Source: Prevotella sp. E13-17 (GTDB lineage: Bacteria; Bacteroidota; Bacteroidia; Bacteroidales; Bacteroidaceae). Taken from it: a DNA stretch of 64,000 bases. Of this stretch, positions 54,791-63,491 are shown piece after piece. How positions within the stretch are numbered: the first letter of the stretch is position 1; each line of letters starts with the position of its first letter. The translations under genes and the position numbers were made by a program. Below the pieces are notes generated by a model. It was not told the origin of the DNA, searched no databases, and worked only from the letters and a program-made list of their open reading frames with translations. The stretch covers positions 806,001-870,000 of the forward strand of contig NZ_CP091787.1 in assembly GCF_022024035.1 (NCBI RefSeq). Direction: 5' to 3'.

Positions 54791-56152
54791 ATGACTACAC
54801 CTAAAACATTAAACAGGTTGTCTTTACTGACAACGATTATGGCTGCTATTCTTATTTGCTGTCACGTATTCACATCATGTTCGAACAATGATGATCCTGC
54901 CCCCATTTCAGGCCGTGCATACAATCTCGACCAGAAGATAACGAACCGTCGGGAGTGTCACGCGCTGAAAATGATTGCGAATGATGTGCTGAACTTGAAG
55001 TTCCGTCAAATCGTGTTCGAATATACCAGCGTCGGTCCCGACTTGAAGACACCTGTGCGACTGACAGGCGTCATTTCAATGAATCCCGCCGTATATAATA
55101 AAGATGAGGCTCCACGTGGTCTGATGCTTTACAATGAGTTTACATGTGCCAAGCATGGTGAGCGTACTTCTCAGAACGAGATTGACGACATCGGTCTATA
55201 CATGAACAAATACCAGAATCTCATTATGGTTTCTGCCGACCTCTATGGTTGGACACTCACGGAGGACAAGCCACAGGCCTACTGCTGTCCGGAGATTACC
55301 AGTGTTGAGACCATCGATGCTTGGGATGCCGCCATGCAGATTCTGAAAGACGAGGGCTATGCCATCAGCGGACTGCCCACCTTCAATGTGGGCTATAGCA
55401 GTGGCGGTTTCTCGGCACTCGCCGTTCAGCGCTACTGCGACGAGAAACGTCCTGATATCCATTGGAACCTGACCTCGGGAGGTGCTGCTCCCTTCGACTT
55501 GCATAGCGTTTATATCAGTAACATTACCAACCCCACCTCTGGTTATGCTTGTTCTTTCCCACTCGTGGTGGTGGCTTACAAGGAGACTTACCACATGGAC
55601 TTTGACTACAAGGACGTGTTTGTAGAGCCTCTTGCCAGCAACATCCAGAAGTGGATACTCTCCAAAGACTACGGCACATGGGAAATCAACAAGCTCATTG
55701 CCGGTGGTGATGAAGCAAAGGTCAAGGACTGCCCCGTCAACCTTATTCTGACGCCCGATGCACTCAATCCTCAGTCTGTCGTTGGCAAGAAACTGGCCCA
55801 GAAGCTCCGTGAGAACTCCCTTTGCGGCGAGGGACAGACTTGGCAGCCCAACACCAAGACCAAATATTACATTATGCACTCTGCCGGCGACAAATACATG
55901 GATTGGCATGTGGGCGAGGAAATGGCCAACTACCTAAAGGCTCATGGCTGCAACGTCGAAACCGAGTTTGGCGACTGGGGCAACCACGTGGACTACGGAC
56001 TCTTCCAGCACATCGGCAAGACCATTCTCTTAATGGAAGACTTTATGCCCGACAAAGATGCTACCAGGGAGCAGGCAATAAAGGATGCCATTGACAAGGC
56101 TGAAGAATATATCAGAGACCAGGTCTCTGATATGACGGGAATCTCACTATAA
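54791..56152 (+). CDS. Lipoprotein alpha/beta hydrolase, secretory-lipase-like (first copy)
   Basis: The 453-residue protein has a lipoprotein signal ending FTSC (Cys30). An alpha/beta hydrolase domain follows with the nucleophile elbow GYSSGG (Ser203). DWGNHVDYGLF near residue 395-405 is a candidate for the catalytic His. The overall pattern, including NPTSGYACSFPLV in the lid region, resembles secreted lipases and esterases of the fungal LIP type. Substrate could be a lipid ester or an acylated glycan. It is the first gene of an operon with a second related hydrolase (29-bp gap), a BspA-like protein and a small peptide. Confidence 0.75.
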   Translation: MTTPKTLNRLSLLTTIMAAILICCHVFTSCSNNDDPAPISGRAYNLDQKITNRRECHALKMIANDVLNLKFRQIVFEYTSVGPDLKTPVRLTGVISMNPAVYNKDEAPRGLMLYNEFTCAKHGERTSQNEIDDIGLYMNKYQNLIMVSADLYGWTLTEDKPQAYCCPEITSVETIDAWDAAMQILKDEGYAISGLPTFNVGYSSGGFSALAVQRYCDEKRPDIHWNLTSGGAAPFDLHSVYISNITNPTSGYACSFPLVVVAYKETYHMDFDYKDVFVEPLASNIQKWILSKDYGTWEINKLIAGGDEAKVKDCPVNLILTPDALNPQSVVGKKLAQKLRENSLCGEGQTWQPNTKTKYYIMHSAGDKYMDWHVGEEMANYLKAHGCNVETEFGDWGNHVDYGLFQHIGKTILLMEDFMPDKDATREQAIKDAIDKAEEYIRDQVSDMTGISL

Positions 56153-56181
56153 TCTGCCAATAATAATAAAAATAAAACTAT

Positions 56182-58029
56182 ATGATTATGAATCCAAGAA
56201 AAATACTTCTTTTATCCATGGCGTTTACAGCTATGGGCACGTGGGCACAGAGTGCTTTGGGCAATCTTCCCGAGGTTAATGTGAACGACGTTGAGATTAT
56301 GTCTGTCAGCGAGATCGAATTCAGCAGTCGCGATAGTATTGTGATTGACTCCGTTACGGGGCGGGCCGACACCCTCATCATCGACGAGGGCATTACGTCA
56401 ATTAAACCGATAGACGAGGCCACAGAGCAGGCTCGTGCGCCACGCCGTTCGCCCAGCACCAGCGACAAAGACCTATACGGAGGTCTGACGGATGCAGGCA
56501 AGCAGCTAATCCGTTCTGGTGCCTATCTCTATACCTATAAATACCCTTCGGTAGATGCCGACGGCAACAAGGTCATTCTTTCCGCGTTGATGGGTGTGCC
56601 GCGCTGGCAGTTGAATATGGGATTTGCCGCACCGAGCAATGTGCTCATAGCCTGCCACGAGACCATCACGAGCAACTGGGAATGCCCCACTAGTTATAAT
56701 AATGGTGATAATGGTGGCGATTGGAAAACGGGTGTCGGCATGATGCTGATGTACACCCGCTACGATCGTACTCGCCAGCCGTGCTGTCTGGTCATCATGC
56801 CCGACTACGAGGGCTATGGCATCACTGCCGACCGTGCACATCCCTATCTCTATCAGGAACTCACCGCTCGTCAGGTGGTCGATGCCGTGCGCTACGGACT
56901 GGCATTCTACAATGCTAATGTTGGCACGGGCAAGAACTTTGACGCATTAGAGAGTAACTGGCAAAGCGTCAGCCTCGGCTACTCGCAGGGCGGCAGCGTG
57001 GCACTGGCCGTACATAAGTTCATCGAACAGAACGGACTGGACACCGACCTTCACTATGCCGGCTCCGTATGTGGCGACGGTCCCTACGACCCGGTGGCCC
57101 ATCTGCGCTATTACATCACGGACAACGGTGAAACTTATGATGGTAGTAAAAAGACGAAGCACGAAGCCGGTACCGTGTCGATGCCAATCGTGATGCCACT
57201 TATTCTGAAAGGTATGTGCGACAGCAACCCGCTGATGCGCCAGCATTCAATCGACGAGTATCTATCCGATAAATTTCTGGCAACAGGCTCCCTACAGATG
57301 ATTGAGGCCAAGAAAAACCCCAATAAGGCTGACCAGTTCAGCACCGACGACGTCACAAAACGCTATGTGTGGCAAAGCAAACATGGTGTCACCCACGCCT
57401 TCACGCTTCCCAGACCATACGGCGGTAATGCGGCTGTAGGTGGCAGCTTCACAGCCGCACAGATGAGTGATATGTTCTACTATACGTCAACTCCCTTTTT
57501 GATCTTTGGTACTCTCGCAGCTTATGGTAAGCTTAGTGAGATGTTGACCCCTGATTGCTACACCTATTTCACAACTAAATCGAATTTCGAAGATGCCGGT
57601 GGCAATCGCGTGACTCCCACTGGTCGCGGCTTCATGCAGGACCTGCACCGAGCCTTGGAGAGCAACAACCTCACCGTAGGCTGGACACCTAAGCACCGCG
57701 TGGCCTTCTATCACTCTTCTTACGACACTGTGGTGCCTTTTGTCAATCTGTGTTCGTTTGTCAAAAATCAGCCATATTTGTACTATTACATCCAACCAGA
57801 AACGGACGATATCACTACCGAGACTCCTTCTTATCGGTTGCAACAAGCAGGTGCCTATCCTTTGTGGCCGACTGGAGACCCAGATAAAGCGGATGTCTAT
57901 ATCAACGACACCAATAGTTCGGATGACCACGTGGGTGCCGGTAAGGACTTCTTTATGTTAGGCGAAGTCTTGGGCACCTCGCCCGACTACGCTTTGTTCA
58001 AGTGGGTGCTGAAGAAAAAGACAGACTAA
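56182..58029 (+). CDS. Exported alpha/beta hydrolase, secretory-lipase-like (second copy)
   Basis: The 615-residue protein has a signal peptide (MNPRKILLLSMAFTAMGTWAQ) and an acidic N-terminal extension of about 100 residues absent from the upstream relative. The hydrolase domain has LGYSQGGSVALAVHKF with nucleophile Ser268. TPKHRVAFYHSSYDTVVPF carries a likely acid residue, and SSDDHVGAGKDFF a likely His. ATG 56182 and ATG 56188 both fit. It lies 27 bp upstream of the BspA-like gene. The two hydrolases are diverged paralogues; the need for two in one operon suggests different ester substrates. Confidence 0.75.
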   Translation: MIMNPRKILLLSMAFTAMGTWAQSALGNLPEVNVNDVEIMSVSEIEFSSRDSIVIDSVTGRADTLIIDEGITSIKPIDEATEQARAPRRSPSTSDKDLYGGLTDAGKQLIRSGAYLYTYKYPSVDADGNKVILSALMGVPRWQLNMGFAAPSNVLIACHETITSNWECPTSYNNGDNGGDWKTGVGMMLMYTRYDRTRQPCCLVIMPDYEGYGITADRAHPYLYQELTARQVVDAVRYGLAFYNANVGTGKNFDALESNWQSVSLGYSQGGSVALAVHKFIEQNGLDTDLHYAGSVCGDGPYDPVAHLRYYITDNGETYDGSKKTKHEAGTVSMPIVMPLILKGMCDSNPLMRQHSIDEYLSDKFLATGSLQMIEAKKNPNKADQFSTDDVTKRYVWQSKHGVTHAFTLPRPYGGNAAVGGSFTAAQMSDMFYYTSTPFLIFGTLAAYGKLSEMLTPDCYTYFTTKSNFEDAGGNRVTPTGRGFMQDLHRALESNNLTVGWTPKHRVAFYHSSYDTVVPFVNLCSFVKNQPYLYYYIQPETDDITTETPSYRLQQAGAYPLWPTGDPDKADVYINDTNSSDDHVGAGKDFFMLGEVLGTSPDYALFKWVLKKKTD

Positions 58030-58056
58030 GTATTAACCTAAAAAGGACATACGACA

Positions 58057-61000
58057 ATGAAAAGATATATTATTCCTATTATCATAGCAACCCTGCTGCC
58101 GGCAATGGCCTTTGCCGCGAAGATGCAGGGAACGCTGACGCTGGGAGCACCAGCTATAGAGGCTGTCTGTATCTACGACACGGAGGCAAAGACCGCCACC
58201 TTGGGCAATGGCTATACCTCCTGTATCAATCACTACGAGGATGGTGAACTCGTCATTCCAGGTTCGGTGACCTATAAGGATGAGTCCTATAAAGTTGTTA
58301 TTGGACAGTTTGCTTTCCGTCTGTGCAACAAACTGACAAGAGTAACCATCGAAGAAGGTGTTGAGCACATTGGCGACTATGCCTTTGTAGGTTGCTCCTC
58401 AGTGACAGAGATCAGGCTGCCAGCCACGTTGCAAACCATCGGAGCCGGCGCCTTCTGTAACCTCACCAGTCTGACGACTATGCGTTGCAAGGGAACCACC
58501 GCCCCCACATGGCAGTGGAACGATGTCTTCTCTGTGCTTGGTACCAAGGAGAGCATGGAGGAAATGGCGCAGAAGCGCATCCTCTATGTTCCTAAAGACA
58601 AACTTGCCAGCTATAACGATACCAAGTTCGACGGAACTTCTTCTGGCACCCTGACGGGAGCCAACGAGAAGGTAGGCTGGCAGGAAGCCTTTGCACGTAT
58701 TTACGAGCTCAGCGACGAGCCATACGAAATCACTTCATTAGATGCGTTCAAGACATTCCGTGACAAAGTGAACGAGGGTACGGCTTGGAGCTATTACGGG
58801 ACTACCAACTTTAAGCTGACAACAGACCTTGACCTCAGTGAGAGCAATTGGGAACCCATCGGTACTGATACCCATCCTTTCAGCGGCATTTTCGATGGTG
58901 GCGGTCATGTCATCAAGAGCCTGACAATTGACAGAGTTGAAACGGATTACATCGGTTTATTCGGCTATGCCACAGAAGCGACTATCTATAACATGTATCT
59001 CGAAAATCCCAAGGTTTGGGGAAGAGACTATGTGGGCACCGTTATCGGCTATGCCTCTAACAACACTCATCTCACCGACCTGCTTGTAATTAGAAGCAGA
59101 AGCGATGATGCCTCTGCTGTCTATGCCAAAAGTGGCAGTAGTGGCGGTATCGTAGGCCGTGCCAATGATGGCACCATAGAGCGTTGCATGTTCCGTGGAA
59201 TGATTTATGGCACTGGCTGGACTGGCGGTATCGCCGGCAACATCTTCAACAATGTTACCGTCACCGACTGCTCGGCAGCCTACTATTTTACAAATATAGG
59301 TCAAAATCAGCCAAAGGTTGGAGGCATCGTAGGCGGCGCTGGCAGTGTTACGATTAATCGTTGTTTAGCAAGACACGAATTTAATGTCCTTTCTTCATCA
59401 AAGGGCTGGATAGTAGGAGGTACTAACCGGACCGAGGCAAGCAGCATCTCGAACTGTATATATTGGGGAGTTACAGGGTCATTAGCTGCTAATGGCATAA
59501 TAGGTGTTCAAGAAAACAGTAGTACATGTACATACACAAATAATGTAAGCAAGGATAGCCAAGATGACATGAAGGAGGATAAAGCCAAGTCCACGCTAGG
59601 CGAAAACTGGTACTACTTTACCGACAACTATGTTGACTTACCCATTCCCATCACGCTGAAGGATATGTATATTAAATACTGTGTAGATGAGGCGGATGAA
59701 TCTACCGGACTGGTCTATCGTCCGGCGTATGCTGACGATAGCGATTACGAGGTGATTGGCTATACGGGAACGGCTACCAGCCTCACCATCCCCGCCACAT
59801 ATAATGACAAGCCCGTCTCCGCCATTCTCGACGGTGTCTTCAAGGACAACACGACGCTGAACACCATCACCTTAGGCAGCAACCTGAAGAGCATCGGTGC
59901 CCATGCCTTTGAGAACTGCGATGCGCTGACCAGCGTCGATTTGCCCGATGCCGTGACCTTTGTGGGCAGAGATGCCTTCCGAGGCTGCGACAACCTGACG
60001 AGTTTTAACATCGGCAGAGGCTTCGAGAACCATGAGGGCAACTTCCTGGCCTACTGCCCCAGCATGACCACGCTGACGGCATCGCGCGGCAACGACAACG
60101 GCTACAGCTGTGTGGATAATGTGCTGACACATAAAATTAATCGTGAAGGAACGTACTATGGCTATATTATTGCATGCGCACCGGGTAAGGAGGGTGACTA
60201 CACGATTCCCGATTTAGAGTGTAGTTACATCACCTTGTTCCCATACAGCTTTGCTACTTGCGAGAAACTGACCAGCATCACTGCCCCTAACAAGCATATC
60301 GTATTGAACGATGCCCTCTTTGACGGGGACTATAATCTCCGCTATGTGGACATGCGCAATGTCGATGGGTTTAAGGATGAAAGCAGTTCTGGATATACAG
60401 ATACAAAAGTGACCGTTGACCGCAACGATGCCAACAGTCCCTTCTATGGCATGAGCGGATATACGATGGTCTATCTGCCTTCAGGGAACAGTGCTGCTTC
60501 CGGCGAGCCCAATGCCGTTATCGACGGTACAGCCAACCAGATTATGCTGAACGACAAATGGGACTTCAATCCGAAGGTGTCGCCCATCACGGCGACGAAC
60601 GGTGTCTCCTACAGCCGTATGCTTAAACCCGATATGGTGGAAATAACAGAGGACACCGACGAGAGTATTACCATTGAGGGAAAGGAGACAACCCAACTGG
60701 AGGGTCACTACGAATACGCCGCAGCGGGTTACACCTGCTACCTGCCTTACGCCCTGACACTCAGCAATGAGAACGCAAAGGTATATAAGCCTACAGAAAC
60801 CAGCGTCGAGGCGGGTGTGACCACCATCACCTTCGAGCAGGTGGAGAATAACGCGATCGAGGCATATAAACCCTACTACATCGTGGTAAGCGGAAGTAGC
60901 GGTGTTGACCTGAGCACCGATGCAGAGGTGACGGTCAGCACCGACACTGGCGGCTCATGGACTGTGGGCGACTATGCCCTGAAAGGCACTACGGTGACCA

Positions 61001-61320
61001 TTCCCAACAGCTCGCTCTACAATGCTACCTATCCCACCTACATCTTGCAAAGCGACGGCAAGTGGCACAAGGTGCCTCAGAACCAGCCGAAGGCATACAT
61101 GGGTCCCTTCCGTGCTTACTTCCAGGCTACGAGCGCCAGTGCTACCCGTGCCCTCAACATGACAATCGAGGACAGTGAAGCGACGGCTGTTGACGCTGTC
61201 ATCCGCACCATCGATGCCGACGGCACAGAGCACTACTACGACATGAACGGCAGACTGCTCAGCGGAAAACCCCAGAAGGGCATGTATATCCACAACGGTA
61301 AAAAGTACATTAACAAATAG
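58057..61320 (+). CDS. BspA-like leucine-rich repeat surface protein with GLUG motifs
   Basis: The 1087-residue protein has a signal peptide (MKRYIIPIIIATLLPAMAFA). A first LRR_5 block (about 80-140: AFRLCNKLTRVTIEEGVEHIGDYAF) is followed by a GLUG-type beta-helical stretch (about 270-430: GGIVGRANDGTIERCMFRG, GGIAGN). A second LRR_5 block spans about 585-690 (LKSIGAHAFENCDALTSVDLPDAV). The C-terminus YYDMNGRLLSGKPQKGMYIHNGKKYI is a common ending of secreted Prevotella proteins and may be a sorting or anchoring segment. BspA proteins bind fibronectin, fibrinogen or other cells. Here it shares an operon with two secreted hydrolases and a small peptide. Confidence 0.85.
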   Translation: MKRYIIPIIIATLLPAMAFAAKMQGTLTLGAPAIEAVCIYDTEAKTATLGNGYTSCINHYEDGELVIPGSVTYKDESYKVVIGQFAFRLCNKLTRVTIEEGVEHIGDYAFVGCSSVTEIRLPATLQTIGAGAFCNLTSLTTMRCKGTTAPTWQWNDVFSVLGTKESMEEMAQKRILYVPKDKLASYNDTKFDGTSSGTLTGANEKVGWQEAFARIYELSDEPYEITSLDAFKTFRDKVNEGTAWSYYGTTNFKLTTDLDLSESNWEPIGTDTHPFSGIFDGGGHVIKSLTIDRVETDYIGLFGYATEATIYNMYLENPKVWGRDYVGTVIGYASNNTHLTDLLVIRSRSDDASAVYAKSGSSGGIVGRANDGTIERCMFRGMIYGTGWTGGIAGNIFNNVTVTDCSAAYYFTNIGQNQPKVGGIVGGAGSVTINRCLARHEFNVLSSSKGWIVGGTNRTEASSISNCIYWGVTGSLAANGIIGVQENSSTCTYTNNVSKDSQDDMKEDKAKSTLGENWYYFTDNYVDLPIPITLKDMYIKYCVDEADESTGLVYRPAYADDSDYEVIGYTGTATSLTIPATYNDKPVSAILDGVFKDNTTLNTITLGSNLKSIGAHAFENCDALTSVDLPDAVTFVGRDAFRGCDNLTSFNIGRGFENHEGNFLAYCPSMTTLTASRGNDNGYSCVDNVLTHKINREGTYYGYIIACAPGKEGDYTIPDLECSYITLFPYSFATCEKLTSITAPNKHIVLNDALFDGDYNLRYVDMRNVDGFKDESSSGYTDTKVTVDRNDANSPFYGMSGYTMVYLPSGNSAASGEPNAVIDGTANQIMLNDKWDFNPKVSPITATNGVSYSRMLKPDMVEITEDTDESITIEGKETTQLEGHYEYAAAGYTCYLPYALTLSNENAKVYKPTETSVEAGVTTITFEQVENNAIEAYKPYYIVVSGSSGVDLSTDAEVTVSTDTGGSWTVGDYALKGTTVTIPNSSLYNATYPTYILQSDGKWHKVPQNQPKAYMGPFRAYFQATSASATRALNMTIEDSEATAVDAVIRTIDADGTEHYYDMNGRLLSGKPQKGMYIHNGKKYINK

Positions 61321-61332
61321 GAGGACACAGCA

Positions 61333-61482
61333 ATGAAGAAAAAATATGAAAAACCCGCCACAAGCGTGGTAATGCTTAAATATAAGCCCAATTTGCTAGT
61401 AAGCAGCCCTGTGGACCCTGTGGATACTCAGTTTAGCGACGATGAAGATTACGAAGATTGGGATTATGACGGCGGTCAATAG
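61333..61482 (+). CDS. 49-residue KP...LL...S peptide, acidic C-terminus
   Basis: The ATG lies 12 bp after the BspA-like stop and the frame closes at TAG 61480. The product starts MKKKYEKPATSVVMLKYKP, continues NLLVSSPVDPVD, and ends in an Asp/Glu/Tyr-rich tail (DDEDYEDWDYDGGQ). Short peptides with this basic KP-x(n)-LL-x-S head and a variable tail often follow secreted-protein genes in Prevotella and other Bacteroidales, usually unannotated. The head-plus-variable-tail layout recalls a leader and core, or a secreted small protein. I saw no modification enzyme nearby, and its function is unknown. A perfect 15-bp hairpin follows 27 bp after the stop. Confidence 0.65.
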   Translation: MKKKYEKPATSVVMLKYKPNLLVSSPVDPVDTQFSDDEDYEDWDYDGGQ

Positions 61483-61508
61483 ATGGCCATAGTGTCAATG
61501 GAACCTGA

Positions 61509-61543
61509 CAAAGAGACGACGGACGGCCTCCGTCGTCTCTTTG
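61509..61543 (+). terminator. Perfect 15-bp hairpin after the small peptide gene
   Basis: CAAAGAGACGACGGA (61509-61523) and its complement (61529-61543) close a CGGCC loop. The T-run after it is weak (TGTCAAATAAAATAATAATTTTT), so it could also be an RNA-stabilising hairpin. Confidence 0.7.
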
Positions 61544-61580
61544 TGTCAAATAAAATAATAATTTTTAAACATTTATAGCA

Positions 61581-61616
61581 ATGAATTGTGTCAGGTACTG
61601 CTACCTTGTCATATAA
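61581..61616 (+). other. 11-codon micro-frame directly before a terminator
   Basis: ATG AAT TGT ... ATA TAA encodes MNCVRYCYLVI and stops 3 bp before a strong terminator stem. It may be chance. If translated, it could act as a leader peptide affecting the terminator, but no downstream gene follows for about 400 bp. Confidence 0.2.
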
Positions 61617-61619
61617 CAA

Positions 61620-61649
61620 GGGCAGAGCGATGATGCTCTGCCCTTTTTT
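61620..61649 (+). terminator. Strong intrinsic terminator in the BspA-hflX gap
   Basis: GGGCAGAGC (61620-61628), loop GATGAT, GCTCTGCCC (61635-61643), then TTTTTT. It is the second and stronger terminator after the operon. The gap from 61483 to 62050 otherwise holds AT-rich sequence, the hairpin cluster at 61833-61905 and the hflX promoter. Confidence 0.88.
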
Positions 61650-61832
61650 CGCTTTTGTCGAAATTTTTATTGAATTATAGCTATAATTTGATTTAAGGGT
61701 ATAAGTCTATTTCGCTAATTTGAGCCTGCTTCGCAGGGAAATTATCCAAAATTTGGTTCAAAATTAAGCAAAAAAAATAAAATCATCTCTGAATAATTTT
61801 GTTTCCAATTCTGTGGAATTTGACTTTCCCTT

Positions 61833-61905
61833 CTTGCGTCCCGATGGTAGCAAGCGACCAAAGGTCGAGCGCGGCCGTCGAGCTAAACCTTCCGCACGAA
61901 GTGCG
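61833..61905. repeat. Cluster of short hairpins in the BspA-hflX gap
   Basis: Three adjacent inverted repeats: CTTGC...GCAAG (61833-61854), CGACC-AAA-GGTCG (61855-61867) and CGCAC-GAA-GTGCG (61893-61905). A similar CCTGC-TTC-GCAGG lies at 61725-61737. The GC-rich cluster stands out from its AT-rich surroundings and may be a dispersed repeat; no other copy was found in this window. Confidence 0.5.
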
Positions 61906-62014
61906 CTCCTTTTCACAAGACATGCTGTAACTACGCTTTTAAATTTTTGCCAAAATTCAATTAATTCTGGCCAAAATTTATTTGAAGAGTTGAAAGATTA
62001 CGTGATTTTCTTTA

Positions 62015-62022
62015 TACCTTTG
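62015..62022 (+). promoter_or_regulatory. -7 element of hflX
   Basis: TACCTTTG lies about 29 bp before the ATG at 62051. GTTG at 61989-61992 is 22 bp upstream, one base more than the usual maximum spacing. Confidence 0.6.
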
Positions 62023-62050
62023 TGGCCGAATATCGATTAAATAATCTTGA

Positions 62051-63364
62051 ATGAAGGAATTTGTAATATCAGAAGCTAAGGCCGAGACGGCTGTGCTGGT
62101 GGGACTCATAACCCCACAACAAGACGAAGCAAAGACAAAGGAATATCTCGACGAACTCGAGTTTCTCGCTGATACGGCTGGCGCCCGCGTGGTGAAGCGA
62201 TTCACGCAGAAAGTGGGTGGACCCAGCAGTGTGACCTATGTGGGAAGCGGTAAGCTGGATGAGATCCGACAATATATCAAGGCGTGTCAAGATGCCTACG
62301 ACGACTGGATGGATCAGCAGGAAGAACAGCTGATTTCGGCAGAGGATATGGGCGAGGCACCACAACCTGTGGGCATGGTGATCTTCGACGATGAACTGAG
62401 CGCCAAACAGATACGCAACATAGAGAAAGAACTGCAGGTGAAGATACTGGACCGCACCTCGCTGATTCTCGATATTTTTGCCATGCGTGCCCAAACGGCC
62501 GAGGCTAAGACACAAGTGGAACTGGCACAACATCGCTATATGCTGCCACGACTGCAGCGTCTGTGGACACACTTGGAGCGACAGGGCGGTGGCTCTGGCT
62601 CGGGTGGCGGAAAAGGTAGTGTGGGACTGCGTGGACCAGGTGAGACGCAGTTGGAGATGGACCGACGCATCATCCTGCACCGCATCACACTGCTGAAACA
62701 GCGACTGGTCGAGATAGACAAACAGAAGACTACGCAACGCAAGAACCGTGGCCGACTGATACGTGTGGCACTGGTGGGCTATACCAATGTGGGCAAATCG
62801 ACGTTGATGAACCTGCTGTCGAAGAGCGATGTCTTTGCCGAGAACAAGCTCTTTGCCACGCTCGATACCACCGTTCGCAAGGTGACCATCGAAAATCTCC
62901 CGTTCTTGTTGGCCGACACGGTGGGCTTTATCCGTAAGTTGCCCTCAGACTTGGTAGAGTCGTTTAAGTCAACACTTGATGAGGTGCGCGAAGCCGATCT
63001 GCTGGTGCACGTGGTGGATATCTCGCACCCCGACTTTGAAGACCAGATAAGAGTGGTGGAACAGACGCTGGGCGAGTTGGGCTGCTCGGAGACACCGTCA
63101 ATGGTGGTCTTCAATAAGATAGATGCCTATAGGTGGACTCCGCAGGACGAAGACGACCTGACGGAACCCACCAAGGAGAATATTTCGCTCGACGACCTGA
63201 AACGCACTTGGATGGCCAAGATGCAGGGCGACTGCCTCTTTATTTCGGCTAAGCAGAAGGAGAACATCGACGAACTCCGTAGCGTATTATATAATAAGGT
63301 GCGCGAACTGCACGTTCAGAAATACCCGTATAACGACTTTTTGTACAACATTGAAGAACAGTAA
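62051..63364 (+). CDS. hflX: GTPase HflX
   Basis: HflX is a ribosome-associated GTPase that splits stalled or heat-damaged 70S ribosomes. The 437-residue protein has the HflX N-terminal domain, including GSGKLDEIRQYIKA and VIFDDELSAKQIRNIEKEL. A helical/Gly-rich linker follows (RQGGGSGSGGGKGSVG, then LRGPGETQLEMDRR). The G domain has GYTNVGKST, ADTVGFI and NKID. All hallmarks are present at normal length. It has its own promoter and is followed by a strong terminator, so it is monocistronic. Confidence 0.95.
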   Translation: MKEFVISEAKAETAVLVGLITPQQDEAKTKEYLDELEFLADTAGARVVKRFTQKVGGPSSVTYVGSGKLDEIRQYIKACQDAYDDWMDQQEEQLISAEDMGEAPQPVGMVIFDDELSAKQIRNIEKELQVKILDRTSLILDIFAMRAQTAEAKTQVELAQHRYMLPRLQRLWTHLERQGGGSGSGGGKGSVGLRGPGETQLEMDRRIILHRITLLKQRLVEIDKQKTTQRKNRGRLIRVALVGYTNVGKSTLMNLLSKSDVFAENKLFATLDTTVRKVTIENLPFLLADTVGFIRKLPSDLVESFKSTLDEVREADLLVHVVDISHPDFEDQIRVVEQTLGELGCSETPSMVVFNKIDAYRWTPQDEDDLTEPTKENISLDDLKRTWMAKMQGDCLFISAKQKENIDELRSVLYNKVRELHVQKYPYNDFLYNIEEQ

Positions 63365-63388
63365 AAATCGTTAAATAATAGCAAAATG

Positions 63389-63420
63389 AAAGGCAAGAAC
63401 GAAAGTTTTTGCCTTTTTTC
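63389..63420 (+). terminator. Intrinsic terminator of hflX
   Basis: AAAGGCAAGAAC (63389-63400), GAAA loop, GTTTTTGCCTTT (63405-63416), followed by further T. The 12-bp stem (with one G-T pair) is capped by a stable tetraloop. Confidence 0.85.
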
Positions 63421-63451
63421 TTGGTTGGTATTGCTATTTTCTCTATATTTG
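63420..63451 (+). promoter_or_regulatory. Near-consensus promoter of gdhA
   Basis: CTTG (63420-63423), 20 bp, TATATTTG (63444-63451). The leader to the ATG at 63498 is about 40 nt. The -33 element abuts the hflX terminator. Confidence 0.65.
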
Positions 63452-63491
63452 CGGTGTGTAAGTAAACAAATTGACAACTTTAAAACTATAA

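Noticed and set aside
61813..62040. 75-codon open frame as a gene
   Set aside because: It covers the hairpin cluster and runs through the hflX promoter; its product has no recognisable features and no promoter precedes it.
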